Shown: piece by piece, positions 26,346-35,966 of the stretch
How positions within the stretch are numbered: the first letter of the stretch is position 1
How the letters are laid out: each line of letters opens with the position of its first letter
Source of the DNA: Labilibaculum antarcticum
Lineage (GTDB): Bacteria; Bacteroidota; Bacteroidia; Bacteroidales; Marinifilaceae
Assembly: GCF_002356295.1 (NCBI RefSeq)
Contig: NZ_AP018042.1
Span: 4,000,361 to 4,064,360, forward strand
Direction: 5' to 3'
DNA: 64,000 bases
Notes under the pieces: generated by a model
Database searches by the model: none
What the model was told of the DNA's origin: nothing
Seen by the model: only the letters and a program-made list of their open reading frames with translations
Made by a program: the position numbers and the translations under genes

Positions 26346-28061
26346 ATGTCTATGATCTGGAAGTTTACTAGCATTGTTTTTTTATTCGTTTTATTGTTAT
26401 CGGGGAACTTAACCGGGCAAGAATTATTATCTGTTAAGAAATCGGGCTTTATTGAAAATGAGTCGAGCCGAAAACAGGCTTATGCTTTTGTGAAGGAGGC
26501 GGTAGCGCTCTACGAGAAAGGAATAGGATATGCACCACATAGTTTAAATCTTTTTTTACGTGCCCACAAGTTAAACGATAATAATCCTGAGTTGAATTAT
26601 AATATTGGCGTTTGCTATTTAATTGCAGGACCAAAGGAGGAAGCGCTGAACTATTTGTTATCTGCCCAATCAGTTAATCCTGATATTAGTGCTGATATTC
26701 ATTTTTTAATTGGATTGGCATATAAGTATCAAAATAATTTCACGAAGGCTATTGTTCATTTTAAAATGAATAAAGAGCTAATTGAACAGAACAATTATAA
26801 AGAGCAAAAAGAACTTTTACCCATTAGTGATAAACACATTCAGGAGTGCAGAAATGGTAGGTTGTTACTGGGAAATAGTACAGAGATAGAGTTGCAACCT
26901 ATTGAGGGGCACGTAAATTCAGAATTTGATGAGTTTAATCCTCAATTTTTGGATACTTGTCTATTTTTTAGTTCACGACGAGGATTGGAAAATGATAATA
27001 GATCGCTGGACGATCAAAAGTTTTTTGAAAAACTTTTTAAATCTTACAAGGGAGAAAATAGGTGGAATGAAATACAGGAAGAGAAACATGATTTGGGTGA
27101 CAATGTAAATTTTACATTGTTCTCAAAATTTGATGATAAGCAGTTTGTCTTTTATAGTAGTAATTCAGGAGCAGGTGATTTGTTTTTGGCTGAAAAAGTG
27201 AAAGACAAATGGAAAATTGGGAACGCGATTAAATTTATCAACGAAAAGGATTCAAGAGAGAGTTCTGCAAGTATTCCTCAATCGGGCGATGAAATTTATT
27301 TTGTAAGTAATCGTAAAGGAGGTTTTGGCGAGTGCGATATTTATTATTGCAAAAAGGAGTCGGAAACTAAATGGTCCAAACCAATGAATATTGGTGGTGA
27401 TATTAATACAGAATATGATGAAGGAGATGTGTTTGTAAGTGCTGATGGGACAAAGCTATTTTTTAGTTCAAAAGGGCACAATACCATGGGAGGATACGAT
27501 ATATTTACATGTGACCGTCAAGAAAATGGTGTGTGGGGGAAACCGCAAAATCTAGGATATCCAATTAATAGTTCCGATAATGATATTACTTACAGTGAGG
27601 ATCGTGACGGTGTGTTTTATTTTGCTTCCGAGCGCAGTGGAGGTAAAGGAGGGTTTGATATTTATTGTCAGAAAATACCAGAACCAGTAGTTGAAGAGAT
27701 TAAAGAGGAGCCCGTAATTAATATTCCTGTTACAATACCTGTTGTAAGTGCGAAGAGTGATTCCATTGCAAAAACTCCTGAAAGACAAGAATTGATTGAA
27801 GAGGATTTTGTTTATAGAGTTCAAATTGCTGCAGCAAGAAAAGTAATGGAACCTAAAGATATTTTTAATAGATACAAAGGTGGCGAAGTTATTGATCATT
27901 TGTTTGTGGAAGGTTGGCATAGGTATACGATTGGAGAATTTTCAACTTTTAAAGAGGCGGCAAAGTATAGAGATTCTTGTGGAGTTAAGGATGCTTTTGT
28001 TGTTCTGTTTAAAGGTGGTTATAGATTAGGACTTGCAAGAAGACCTTTTGAAGGAAACTAA
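26346..28061 (+). CDS. TPR - PD40 beta-propeller - SPOR envelope protein
   Basis: 571 residues with an N-terminal signal peptide. TPR-like helices occupy ~35-140 (NPELNYNIGVCYLIAGPKEE). PD40/WD40-like blades follow at ~190-450: LFFSSRRGLEND, FVFYSSNSGAGDLFLAE, IYFVSNRKGGFGECDIYYC, LFFSSKGHNTMGGYDIFTC and FYFASERSGGKGGFDIYC. A Pro/Val/Glu linker leads to a C-terminal SPOR-like domain (DFVYRVQIAAARK ... GGYRLGLARR). Bacteroidota TPR-PD40 proteins usually end in OmpA-type peptidoglycan binding; here a SPOR domain may take over that wall-binding role. Confidence 0.8.
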   Translation: MSMIWKFTSIVFLFVLLLSGNLTGQELLSVKKSGFIENESSRKQAYAFVKEAVALYEKGIGYAPHSLNLFLRAHKLNDNNPELNYNIGVCYLIAGPKEEALNYLLSAQSVNPDISADIHFLIGLAYKYQNNFTKAIVHFKMNKELIEQNNYKEQKELLPISDKHIQECRNGRLLLGNSTEIELQPIEGHVNSEFDEFNPQFLDTCLFFSSRRGLENDNRSLDDQKFFEKLFKSYKGENRWNEIQEEKHDLGDNVNFTLFSKFDDKQFVFYSSNSGAGDLFLAEKVKDKWKIGNAIKFINEKDSRESSASIPQSGDEIYFVSNRKGGFGECDIYYCKKESETKWSKPMNIGGDINTEYDEGDVFVSADGTKLFFSSKGHNTMGGYDIFTCDRQENGVWGKPQNLGYPINSSDNDITYSEDRDGVFYFASERSGGKGGFDIYCQKIPEPVVEEIKEEPVINIPVTIPVVSAKSDSIAKTPERQELIEEDFVYRVQIAAARKVMEPKDIFNRYKGGEVIDHLFVEGWHRYTIGEFSTFKEAAKYRDSCGVKDAFVVLFKGGYRLGLARRPFEGN

Positions 28062-28213
28062 TGTATAGGTGCAAACGATATCTGAGAAAATTTTTTAAAT
28101 TTGCAAAAGCTAACGCAAACATAATTTAACAAATTTTTCTCAGGTAAATCTTCAATAAAAAAGCCATTGGGTTTTATGTTTATTTGAAGATTTTGCCCCA
28201 AATACTTAAACAA

Positions 28214-29317
28214 ATGAAAAGAACAGTATTCACTAGCTTTCATGAAGAATTAGGTGCTAAAATGGCACAATTTGCTGGGTATAATATGCCTATTGAATAT
28301 ACAGGAATTAATAATGAGCACAAATGTGTTCGTGAAAAACTAGGAGTTTTTGATGTTTCTCACATGGGAGAGTTTTGGGTAAAGGGCCCAAAGGCTTTTA
28401 GTTTTGTTCAAAAGCTTACAACCAATGATGTCGCAGCACTTTCTGATGGAAAAGTTCAGTATAGCTGTTTACCAAACGGTAAAGGCGGAATCGTTGATGA
28501 TTTATTAGTATATCAAATTGATAGCGAGGCTTATTTATTGGTTGTAAACGCTGCAAATATTGAGAAAGATTGGAATTGGTGTTGTCAAAACGCTAAGGAA
28601 ATGGGATTGGAAGTTGGAACTGAACTTTATAATGCTTCTGATGAAATTTGTCAGTTGGCAGTACAAGGCCCCTTGGCGCTAAAAGCAATGCAAAAAATTG
28701 TAGATCGCCCTATCGAAGATATGGAGTATTATACATTTCAAAAAGTGACTATTGCCGGAATCGAAAATGCAATCTTCTCAACTACTGGCTATACAGGTTC
28801 CGGAGGATGTGAAATTTACGTTTCAAACGAAGATGGAGTGAAGCTTTGGAATGCTGTGATGGAAGCAGGAAAAGAATTTGGAATTCAGGCAATTGGTTTA
28901 GCTGCTCGGGATACATTACGTTTAGAGGTAGGATTCTGTTTGTACGGAAATGATATTGATGATGATCATACTCCAATTGAAGCCGGTTTAGGCTGGATTA
29001 CTAAATTTGTGGAAGGAAATGATTTTATTGATCGTGAGTTTTTCGAAAAGCAAAAAGAAGAAAAGCCAAAGCGTAGATTAAAAGGTTTCGAATTGGTGGA
29101 TAGAGGCATTGCTCGTCATGGATATAAAATTGAAGATGCGGAAGGAAATGAAATTGGTGAAGTAACTTCAGGAACAATGGCTCCAATGATTGGAAAATCA
29201 ATTGGATTGGGCTATGTTAAGGAAGGTTTCTATAAACTTGACACAGAGATTTTTATTCGTGTTAGAAATAAGGCAATTAAAGCTAAAATCACGAAAATTC
29301 CCTTTTATAAGGCATAA
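28214..29317 (+). CDS. gcvT: Glycine cleavage system T protein (aminomethyltransferase)
   Basis: 367 residues from ATG 28214 (MKRTVFTSFHEELGAKMAQF), matching the family start; an in-frame TTG ten codons upstream is not needed. Conserved elements are FAGYNMPIEYTGI, GVFDVSHMGEFWVKGP, NDVAALSDGKVQYS, FSTTGYTGSGGCEIYV, LAARDTLRLEVGFCLYGND (with the Asp and Arg of the folate site) and EVTSGTMAPMIGKSIGLGYV. It moves the methylene group from the lipoyl H protein to tetrahydrofolate, releasing ammonia. No gcvH or gcvP is nearby. Confidence 0.97.
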   Translation: MKRTVFTSFHEELGAKMAQFAGYNMPIEYTGINNEHKCVREKLGVFDVSHMGEFWVKGPKAFSFVQKLTTNDVAALSDGKVQYSCLPNGKGGIVDDLLVYQIDSEAYLLVVNAANIEKDWNWCCQNAKEMGLEVGTELYNASDEICQLAVQGPLALKAMQKIVDRPIEDMEYYTFQKVTIAGIENAIFSTTGYTGSGGCEIYVSNEDGVKLWNAVMEAGKEFGIQAIGLAARDTLRLEVGFCLYGNDIDDDHTPIEAGLGWITKFVEGNDFIDREFFEKQKEEKPKRRLKGFELVDRGIARHGYKIEDAEGNEIGEVTSGTMAPMIGKSIGLGYVKEGFYKLDTEIFIRVRNKAIKAKITKIPFYKA

Positions 29318-29342
29318 AGAGAATTTTTTAATGATATAGAAT

Positions 29343-29374
29343 AAGCGGATGCATACTGATGTATCCGCTTTTTT
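29343..29374 (+). terminator. Terminator after gcvT
   Basis: AAGCGGATGCAT pairs with ATGTATCCGCTT, followed by TTTTT. Confidence 0.85.
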
Positions 29375-29756
29375 AGTTATTATTCCAATTATTAAAGGGG
29401 TATTTAAAACATAAATACTTATATTTGGATCGGTGTTTAAGGTAAGTTGAATTCGAAAAATTGAATTGAATTTACCTTTTTACTATATTGATTCATGAAG
29501 ATTATTCAGAATAATTCGATTATTTGGATTTGGATAAAAAACACCATTTTGTGAATGAATATTAGATAATAATTTCTGAGGGTTAAGTTTCTGTTTTTCA
29601 GATTGTAAATATTAATCTATACGAAGGGGGATAAGATGATAAGTTATTTGTTTTAAAACATACATTTTAACAGATAAAACCATCTTAAAATAAATTTTTA
29701 TTTGCAAATTTGCCTTTGGATATGGAATAATACAAAAATTTAAAACGTTTGAAAAA
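29375..29756. other. Intergenic region upstream of serC
   Basis: About 380 bp, strongly AT-rich. It presumably holds the serC promoter near 29690-29735, where TTTG-containing boxes cluster, but no unique -33/-7 pair could be chosen. No RNA structure or ORF was recognised. Confidence 0.4.
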
Positions 29757-30833
29757 ATGAAAGTACACAACTTTTCTGCAGGCCCTTCAATTCTTCCTGA
29801 TTTTACAGTTGAAAAAACAGCTGAAGCAATTAAAAATTTTGCCGGAACAACACTTTCTTTAATGGAAGTATCTCATCGTAGCAAAGAATTTGTTGCTGTA
29901 ATGGATGAAGCTATTGCCATGTTTAAGGAATTACTTAGTATACCTGAAGGATACTCAGTTTTATTTCTTGGTGGTGGTGCATCAACACAGTTCTGCATGA
30001 TTCCTTACAATTTGATGGCTAAGAAATCGGCATACCTAAATACTGGTGCTTGGGCAAATAAAGCTCAAAAAGAAGCTAAGCTTTTTGGTGAAGTAGTAGA
30101 AGTAGCATCTTCAAAAGAGACTGTTTACAACTACATTCCTAAAGGATATGTAGTTCCTGCTGATGCGGATTATTTCCACATTACTACAAATAACACCATT
30201 TATGGTACCGAGATTAAGGAAGATATGGACTGTGATATTCCATTGGTAGCTGATATGTCATCGGATATTTTCTCCCGCCCGATTGATGTGTCAAAGTATG
30301 CATTGATTTATGGTGGAGCTCAAAAGAACCTTGCACCAGCAGGTGTTACTTTTGTAATCGTTAAAAACGAAATACTGGGTAAAGTAGATCGTCAGATTCC
30401 TACAATGTTAAATTATCAAACACACATCGATGGAGAGTCAATGTTTAATACTCCTCCAGTTGTTCCCGTTTTTGCTGCTCTTCAAACTTTGAAGTGGATC
30501 AAAGAGCAAGGTGGTGTTTCTGCAATACAGAAAATGAACGAAGAAAAAGCTGCTTTGTTGTACAATGAGATTGATAGTAATCCTATGTTTAAAGGAACTG
30601 TCATTAATAAAGAAGATCGTTCATTAATGAATATCTGCTTTGTGATGAATGATGAGTACAAAGAATTAGAAAAAGATTTTTATGAATTTGCTACATCAAA
30701 AGGAATGTCTGGAATCAAAGGTCACCGTTCTGTTGGTGGTTTTCGTGCTTCTACTTACAATGCTTTGCCAAAAGCAAGTGTACAGGCATTAGTTGATTGC
30801 ATGCAAGAATTCAAAAGCACTCACGTAAAATAA
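29757..30833 (+). CDS. serC: Phosphoserine aminotransferase
   Basis: 358 residues, a class V PLP enzyme of the expected length. [51 protein letters not shown] and [27 protein letters not shown] are diagnostic; Lys190 in GGAQKN is the PLP-binding lysine. The C-terminus has [18 protein letters not shown] with the substrate-binding HR and RAS. It converts 3-phosphohydroxypyruvate and glutamate to phosphoserine. First gene of serC-serA-DUF1015. Confidence 0.97.
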   Translation: MKVHNFSAGPSILPDFTVEKTAEAIKNFAGTTLSLMEVSHRSKEFVAVMDEAIAMFKELLSIPEGYSVLFLGGGASTQFCMIPYNLMAKKSAYLNTGAWANKAQKEAKLFGEVVEVASSKETVYNYIPKGYVVPADADYFHITTNNTIYGTEIKEDMDCDIPLVADMSSDIFSRPIDVSKYALIYGGAQKNLAPAGVTFVIVKNEILGKVDRQIPTMLNYQTHIDGESMFNTPPVVPVFAALQTLKWIKEQGGVSAIQKMNEEKAALLYNEIDSNPMFKGTVINKEDRSLMNICFVMNDEYKELEKDFYEFATSKGMSGIKGHRSVGGFRASTYNALPKASVQALVDCMQEFKSTHVK

Positions 30834-30849
30834 ATATAATAGTAAATGG

Positions 30850-30877
30850 GCAGGAATGGGGAAATCCATCTCCTGCT
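30850..30877 (+). terminator. Weak terminator-like hairpin after serC
   Basis: GCAGGA...TGG pairs with CCA...TCCTGC, without a strong T-run. Read-through into serA is likely. Confidence 0.4.
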
Positions 30878-30882
30878 TATTT

Positions 30883-30947
30883 GTCATTCAGTGCACGAGG
30901 AACGACTAAAGTAATCCAAGGATTACTTCGATTTGGCTGGCAATGAC
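30883..30947. repeat. REP/MITE-like palindromic element between serC and serA
   Basis: A 65-bp imperfect palindrome with ends GTCATT ... AATGAC and a perfect core AGTAATCC-AA-GGATTACT. The arms include GCACGAGGAACGAC and GATTTGGCTGGCAATGAC. Its composition is unlike the AT-rich surroundings and it resembles the GTCATTGC.AG type of dispersed repeats common in bacterial genomes. Only one copy is visible in this window. Confidence 0.65.
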
Positions 30948-30981
30948 ATTTTATTTTTTCATAATTCAAATATCAAATAAA

Positions 30982-31905
30982 ATGACAAAAGTATTAATTG
31001 CAACCGATAAACCTTTTGCTCCTGCAGCTGTTGATAGTATCAGAACTGTTGTTGAAGGTGCTGGTTACGAATTGGTTTTGTTGGAATCTTATACTGATAA
31101 AGCAGACTTGTTAGCCGCAGTTGCCGATGTTGATGGCATGATTATTCGCAGTGATAAAGCAACTCGCGAAGTAATTGAGGCTGCTAAAAACCTAAAAGTA
31201 ATTGTTCGTGCTGGTGCAGGATACGATAATATCGATTTGGAGGCTTGTACGGAAAATGGTGTTGTTGCTATGAACACTCCAGGGCAGAATTCAAATGCTG
31301 TTGCTGAGTTGGTTTTTGGAATGATGGTATTTTTGGCAAGAAACGGTTTCAACGGAACGTCTGGTTTTGAATTACGCGGTAAAAAAATCGGTATTCATGC
31401 ATATGGTAACGTAGGTCGTTATGTAGGCGGAATTGCTAAAGGTTTTGGAATGGAAGTATATGCTTTCGATCCATTTGTAGCAAAAGAGACAATTGAAGCT
31501 GATGGCGTAAAAGTTGTTGATTCTGTTGAGGAATTATACAGCACTTGTAATTACGTTTCTCTTCACATTCCTGCAAATGATAAAACTAAAAAATCAATCA
31601 ATTTCGATTTGTTGAACAGGATGCCTAAAGGTGGTGTTCTTGTGAATACAGCTCGTAAAGAGGTGATTGACGAAGAAGGTTTGATTAAATTAATGGCTGC
31701 TCGTAAAGATTTTGCATACATTTCTGATATTGCTCCTGATTGTAAAGATGAGATTGCTGCCAAATTTGAAGGTCGATTTTTCTTTACTCCAAAGAAAATG
31801 GGTGCACAAACTGCTGAAGCAAATATCAATGCTGGTATTGCCGGAGCAAATCAAATTGTGAATTGCATCGAAAAAGGAGATGAAACTTACAGAGTAAATA
31901 AGTAA
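30982..31905 (+). CDS. serA: D-3-phosphoglycerate dehydrogenase
   Basis: 307 residues from ATG 30982 (MTKVLIATDKPFAPAAVDSI); an earlier in-frame ATG at 30943 sits inside the palindromic repeat and is rejected. Short-form 2-hydroxyacid dehydrogenase: substrate Arg/Gly in IVRAGAGYDNIDL, NAD-binding IGIHAYGNVGRYV, and HIPANDKTKKSINFDLL. The usual Glu-His dyad region reads RKEVIDEEGLIKL and KKMGAQTAEAN; the catalytic His position shows Gln, as in other Bacteroidota members (from memory). It lacks the C-terminal ACT domain, so serine feedback through ACT is absent. Confidence 0.9.
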   Translation: MTKVLIATDKPFAPAAVDSIRTVVEGAGYELVLLESYTDKADLLAAVADVDGMIIRSDKATREVIEAAKNLKVIVRAGAGYDNIDLEACTENGVVAMNTPGQNSNAVAELVFGMMVFLARNGFNGTSGFELRGKKIGIHAYGNVGRYVGGIAKGFGMEVYAFDPFVAKETIEADGVKVVDSVEELYSTCNYVSLHIPANDKTKKSINFDLLNRMPKGGVLVNTARKEVIDEEGLIKLMAARKDFAYISDIAPDCKDEIAAKFEGRFFFTPKKMGAQTAEANINAGIAGANQIVNCIEKGDETYRVNK

Positions 31906-31911
31906 TATTTG

Positions 31912-31950
31912 GAAAACAAGAGGAAAGTCATTTTCTTCTTGTTTTCTACC
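31912..31950 (+). terminator. Hairpin after serA
   Basis: GAAAACAAGA.GAAA pairs with TTTC.TCTTGTTTTC. The stem is long but T-poor at its end, so it may be a partial terminator or a message-stabilising hairpin. Confidence 0.5.
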
Positions 31951-32022
31951 TTATATATTTGAACGCAATTTGCATTCAAATAGAGTACAACAACAACAAA
32001 CACAACAAAAACATAGAACGCG

Positions 32023-33273
32023 ATGGCTATTTTAAAACCATTTAAGGGCTTGCGCCCACCAAAAGAGATTTCAAAAGATTTGGCTTGTTTGCCATATGAT
32101 GTAATGAATTCGGAAGAAGCTGCTCAAATGGCTGAAGGTAAGGATGTATCTTTGCTTCATATCACTCGTGCCGAAATCGATTGCCCGAATGGAACAGATG
32201 TTCACTCAGAAGAGGTGTATAAAAAATCTGTATCCAATTTAAAAATGTTCCAGGAGAAGGGCTGGTTGGTTCAAGATGAGGAAGCTAAGTTTTACATCTA
32301 TGCTCAAACCATGGATGGCAGAACTCAGTACGGTATTGTTGCAAATGCAGCTTGTGAAGATTACAAGAATGGTGTAATTAAGAAGCATGAATTAACTCGT
32401 CCTGATAAAGAGGAAGATCGAATGATTTTAACTCGTTATACCGAAGCTAATCTTGAGCCGGTATTTTTTTCATATAAAGCGGTTCCGGAAATTGATGCAA
32501 TTGTTGCTGATATCGTAAAGAATGAAGAGGCTGAGTATGATTTTGTAGCCGAAGACGGATTTGGTCATCACTTTTGGCCTGTAAATAATCCTGCAATCAA
32601 TAAAGAGTTGGAAGAGTTGTTTGCAACTAAAGTTCCTGCTACTTACGTTGCCGATGGTCACCACCGTACTGCTGCAGCTGCTCGTATTGGTGATGAATTT
32701 GCGGCTAAGAATCCAAATCACACAGGTGATGAGGAGTACAATTACTTTATGGCTGTGCATTTTCCAGATAATCAATTAGCAATTATCGATTACAATCGTG
32801 TAGTTAAAGATGTGAATGGAATGACTGAAGCTGAATTTTTGGCTAAGCTTGATGTGACATTTGATGTTGAGTGCATGGGTGAAGAGATTTACAAGCCTGC
32901 TAAATTGCATGAATTCTCAATGTATTTGGATAGCAAGTGGTACAAGTTAAATGCTAAGGAAGGTACTTACGATGATAAGGATCCGATTGGTGTTTTAGAT
33001 GTAACTATTTTGTCAAGTCACGTTTTGGATAACTTATTAGGTGTTGAAGACCTTCGTACCACAACCCGTGTTGAGTTTATAGGAGGTATTCGTGGATTGG
33101 GAGAGTTGAAAAAGCGTGTGGATAGTGGTAGTATGAAAGTTGCTTTTGCATTGTATGCAGTGTCTATGCAACAATTAATCGATATCGCTGATACAGGAAA
33201 TATTATGCCTCCAAAAACTACTTGGTTCGAGCCTAAACTTCGTTCAGGTTTATTAATTCACAAGTTGGATTAA
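32023..33273 (+). CDS. DUF1015 family protein linked to serine biosynthesis
   Basis: 416 residues, a full-length DUF1015 protein: FKGLRPPKEISKDLACLPYDV at the start, then HELTRPDKEEDRMILTRYTEAN, and ATYVADGHHRTAAAARI near residue 211. The last ends in DGHHR, similar to the active-site motif of ParB/SerK/SbnI-type enzymes that phosphorylate serine. The C-terminus holds DVTILSSHVLDNLLG and RVEFIGGIRGLGELKKRVD. DUF1015 often sits next to serA and serC, as here. Its biochemical function is not established to my knowledge; a role in serine or phosphoserine chemistry is an inference from context and motif. Confidence 0.88.
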   Translation: MAILKPFKGLRPPKEISKDLACLPYDVMNSEEAAQMAEGKDVSLLHITRAEIDCPNGTDVHSEEVYKKSVSNLKMFQEKGWLVQDEEAKFYIYAQTMDGRTQYGIVANAACEDYKNGVIKKHELTRPDKEEDRMILTRYTEANLEPVFFSYKAVPEIDAIVADIVKNEEAEYDFVAEDGFGHHFWPVNNPAINKELEELFATKVPATYVADGHHRTAAAARIGDEFAAKNPNHTGDEEYNYFMAVHFPDNQLAIIDYNRVVKDVNGMTEAEFLAKLDVTFDVECMGEEIYKPAKLHEFSMYLDSKWYKLNAKEGTYDDKDPIGVLDVTILSSHVLDNLLGVEDLRTTTRVEFIGGIRGLGELKKRVDSGSMKVAFALYAVSMQQLIDIADTGNIMPPKTTWFEPKLRSGLLIHKLD

Positions 33274-33296
33274 GCTTAATCTCTATAAAAAATATG

Positions 33297-33325
33297 AAGG
33301 ATGCCTAATGGCATCCTTTTTTTTT
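33297..33325 (+). terminator. Terminator of the serC-serA-DUF1015 run
   Basis: AAGGATGCC-TAAT-GGCATCCTT followed by T8. Confidence 0.9.
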
Positions 33326-33462
33326 GTGCGAAATCGTACACGTACGTGCTTAATCGAACAGATTACTTGATAGTGGTTTTGAGTTAATTCTCACACTGTT
33401 AGTGTTTTGTGTGTGGTGGCATGTGGATTGATATAATAAATTGCATATCTAATCCCCAAATT

Positions 33463-35886
33463 ATGATTCAGAATTTTTTTAAGGTCGCCTTTCGAAATAT
33501 GAGAAAATACAAAGGCTATTCCTTTATAAATATTGTTGGTTTAGCTGTTGGTTTAGCTTGTGTGTTTCTTATTTATCTGTTTGTACAGGATGAATTGAGT
33601 TACGATAAGTTTTATCCTAAATCGAATGACATTTATCGTGTAGCCTCTAAAATTAAGATGGGGGAACGAAAAATGGATGGCAATACCATTTGTGCCCCGT
33701 TTTCACCAAACGCAGTTGCCGATTTTCCTGAAGTGAGATATGCTGTAAGAATTAATTTTTGGAACAACGTGTTGTTTAGGTTTGAAGATAAACAATTTGT
33801 TGAGGATAAATTTCTTCGTACTGATTCTACTTTTTTCGATGTATTTTCGCGTCCTTTTGTATATGGTGATTCAAAAACAGCTTTAAAAGGCAAGAATAAT
33901 ATTGTATTGACTCAAAGTACATCTCAAAAATATTTTGGTGATTTGAATCCTGTTGGGAAAATATTGACTCGCGATAAAGATAATCTCTACACTATAAGTG
34001 GAGTAGTAGAGGATGTGCCTGAGAATTCTCATTTTCATTATGATTTAGTTGGCTTGTTAAATTTAAGTGCGGAGGAGGAAGATAATTGGTTTAGTGATTA
34101 TATGCAAGCTTATCTTTTGTTACAACCAGGATCGAACTATCAGGATTTAGAAGCTAAATTTCGTAATTTTTTAGTTGGCCATATGGGCCCTAAATTGATT
34201 GAAGTGTTAGGAATTGATATTAATGAGTGGGAAAAAAATGGAAATGAATTTAAGTTTTATTTGGAACCATTGGAATCAATTTATTTAAAAACTACCACAG
34301 AAAATCAGATTGAGCCGGTAAGCGATATCAAATACATTTATATATTTTCTGCAATTGCATTCTTTATTCTACTGCTTGCGTGTGTAAATTTTTTGAATCT
34401 AACTACTGCTCGCTCATATACCAGAGCTCGTGAAGTTGGAGTGAGAAAGGTATTTGGTAGTAGTAGATCTATGCTTATGATTCAATTTTATGCCGAAACT
34501 TTATTAATGGCATTATTGGCTGCTGTTATATCTTTCTTTTTGGTCGAATTGATGTTGCCTTATTTTAATGAAATAGCCAAAAAAAGTTTGATGTCATCGC
34601 TGTTGTGGAAAGGGGAGTATTTCTTATTTATGGGAGGTGTGATCGCATTTGTTGTACTATTCGCCGGAAGTTATACTGCAATTTCTTTATCGGGTTTTAG
34701 AGTATTGAGTGTATTAAAAGGTGAGGTTCAAAAAGGACGACTTGGGAAACGTATTAGAGCAGGTCTTGTGATTTTTCAATTTACGGTTGCCATTGGTATT
34801 TTAATATCTGCATTTGTAATTAAAGAGCAGGTTGATTTTATGCAGGAAAAAAAGCTGGGATTTGATAAGGATCGTGTATTAGTGGTTGATAGAGCATATG
34901 CTTTAGAAAATGAACAGAAAATATCAATTAAGGAGAAGTTAAAAGGGTATTCTGGAATTGAAGACGTTTCATTTTCAGGTATGGTTCCTGGTCGGGGAAC
35001 AAATGGCTGGTCGATGTATAAGGAAGGTGCCAGTAATGAGGACATGATCAATTTTCGATTGATGCATGTTGATGAAAATTTTATTGATTTGTTAGGATTG
35101 AATATAATTGATGGAAGAAAGTTCGATGTTGATAGATTATCAGATACTTCTGTATTTGTTGCCAATCAGGCGGCGATTGCGGCATTGGGGTATAAGGATA
35201 ATCCCGTGGGGCGTAACATTTACAAGCCTGGTTTTAATCAAAAAGGGAGAGAGGCTTTGGAGATTATCGGTGTGGTTGAAGATTTCCACTTCGAATCGAT
35301 GCGCGATAAAATACTACCCATGTTATTGGTCTCAAATCAAAATGATTTTAAACGGTATATGTTGGTGAAATTGAAACCCGAAAATGTTATGGATGGTGTT
35401 AAGGTTGTGAAAAAGTATTGGACGAAAATGACAACAGGACAACCGTTTGAATATTTCTTTTTAGATAGTGATTTTAATAACCTGTTTAAAGGTGAAGAAA
35501 GAGTTGCAAACATACTTAGTTCATTTACTATTTTGGCCTTTTTTATTGCACTTCTTGGTCTGCTGGGATTGGTTTCTTTTGAGATGCAATTGAGGATTAA
35601 AGAGATTGGAATTCGTAAAGTATTAGGCAGTTCTGAATTTAGTTTAATGGTATTATTGAGTCGAAAACTATGTTTGAATGTTATAGTCGCAAATATTGTG
35701 GCCTGGCCATTAACCTATTTTATAATGCAGCGTTGGTTATCAAACTTCGTTTATCGAATAGAGTTTCCTTGGTATTATTTTATTTTTGCTTTATTGATGT
35801 CAATTATTTTAGCTGTAGTTACAGTTAGTGGACATTCGTTAAAGATTGCAAGAGCAAATCCGATTGAATCATTAAAATACGAATAG
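33463..35886 (+). CDS. MacB/FtsX-type ABC transporter permease
   Basis: 807 residues from ATG 33463 (MIQNFFKVAFRNMRKYKGYS), the typical start of this Bacteroidota group; in-frame upstream starts add an unlikely leader. Layout: one membrane helix (~20-40), a large periplasmic MacB_PCD domain (DELSYDKFYPKSNDIYRVAS), three FtsX helices (~290-420), a further helix and second periplasmic domain, then three C-terminal helices with EMQLRIKEIGIRKVLGSS. This duplicated form normally pairs with a separate ATPase, which is not adjacent here. The substrate is unknown. Confidence 0.9.
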   Translation: MIQNFFKVAFRNMRKYKGYSFINIVGLAVGLACVFLIYLFVQDELSYDKFYPKSNDIYRVASKIKMGERKMDGNTICAPFSPNAVADFPEVRYAVRINFWNNVLFRFEDKQFVEDKFLRTDSTFFDVFSRPFVYGDSKTALKGKNNIVLTQSTSQKYFGDLNPVGKILTRDKDNLYTISGVVEDVPENSHFHYDLVGLLNLSAEEEDNWFSDYMQAYLLLQPGSNYQDLEAKFRNFLVGHMGPKLIEVLGIDINEWEKNGNEFKFYLEPLESIYLKTTTENQIEPVSDIKYIYIFSAIAFFILLLACVNFLNLTTARSYTRAREVGVRKVFGSSRSMLMIQFYAETLLMALLAAVISFFLVELMLPYFNEIAKKSLMSSLLWKGEYFLFMGGVIAFVVLFAGSYTAISLSGFRVLSVLKGEVQKGRLGKRIRAGLVIFQFTVAIGILISAFVIKEQVDFMQEKKLGFDKDRVLVVDRAYALENEQKISIKEKLKGYSGIEDVSFSGMVPGRGTNGWSMYKEGASNEDMINFRLMHVDENFIDLLGLNIIDGRKFDVDRLSDTSVFVANQAAIAALGYKDNPVGRNIYKPGFNQKGREALEIIGVVEDFHFESMRDKILPMLLVSNQNDFKRYMLVKLKPENVMDGVKVVKKYWTKMTTGQPFEYFFLDSDFNNLFKGEERVANILSSFTILAFFIALLGLLGLVSFEMQLRIKEIGIRKVLGSSEFSLMVLLSRKLCLNVIVANIVAWPLTYFIMQRWLSNFVYRIEFPWYYFIFALLMSIILAVVTVSGHSLKIARANPIESLKYE

Positions 35887-35915
35887 ATTTTTTCGATTAT
35901 AATACATGTTGAAAT

Positions 35916-35946
35916 AGCTCTCATCGCAAATGATGAGAGCTTTTTT
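35916..35946 (+). terminator. Terminator after the FtsX-type permease gene
   Basis: AGCTCTCATC/GATGAGAGCT stem followed by six T. Confidence 0.9.
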
Positions 35947-35966
35947 CATAGAGAGAATTAGATTTT

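Noticed and set aside
28062-28213. Glycine riboswitch before gcvT
   Set aside because: The leader is the right length and can form a CTGAGAAAATTT stem, but none of the conserved glycine-aptamer core sequences is present.
30943-30981. Extended N-terminus of SerA
   Set aside because: The ATG at 30943 lies inside the palindromic repeat and the added 13 residues do not fit the family start at MTKVLIATDKP.
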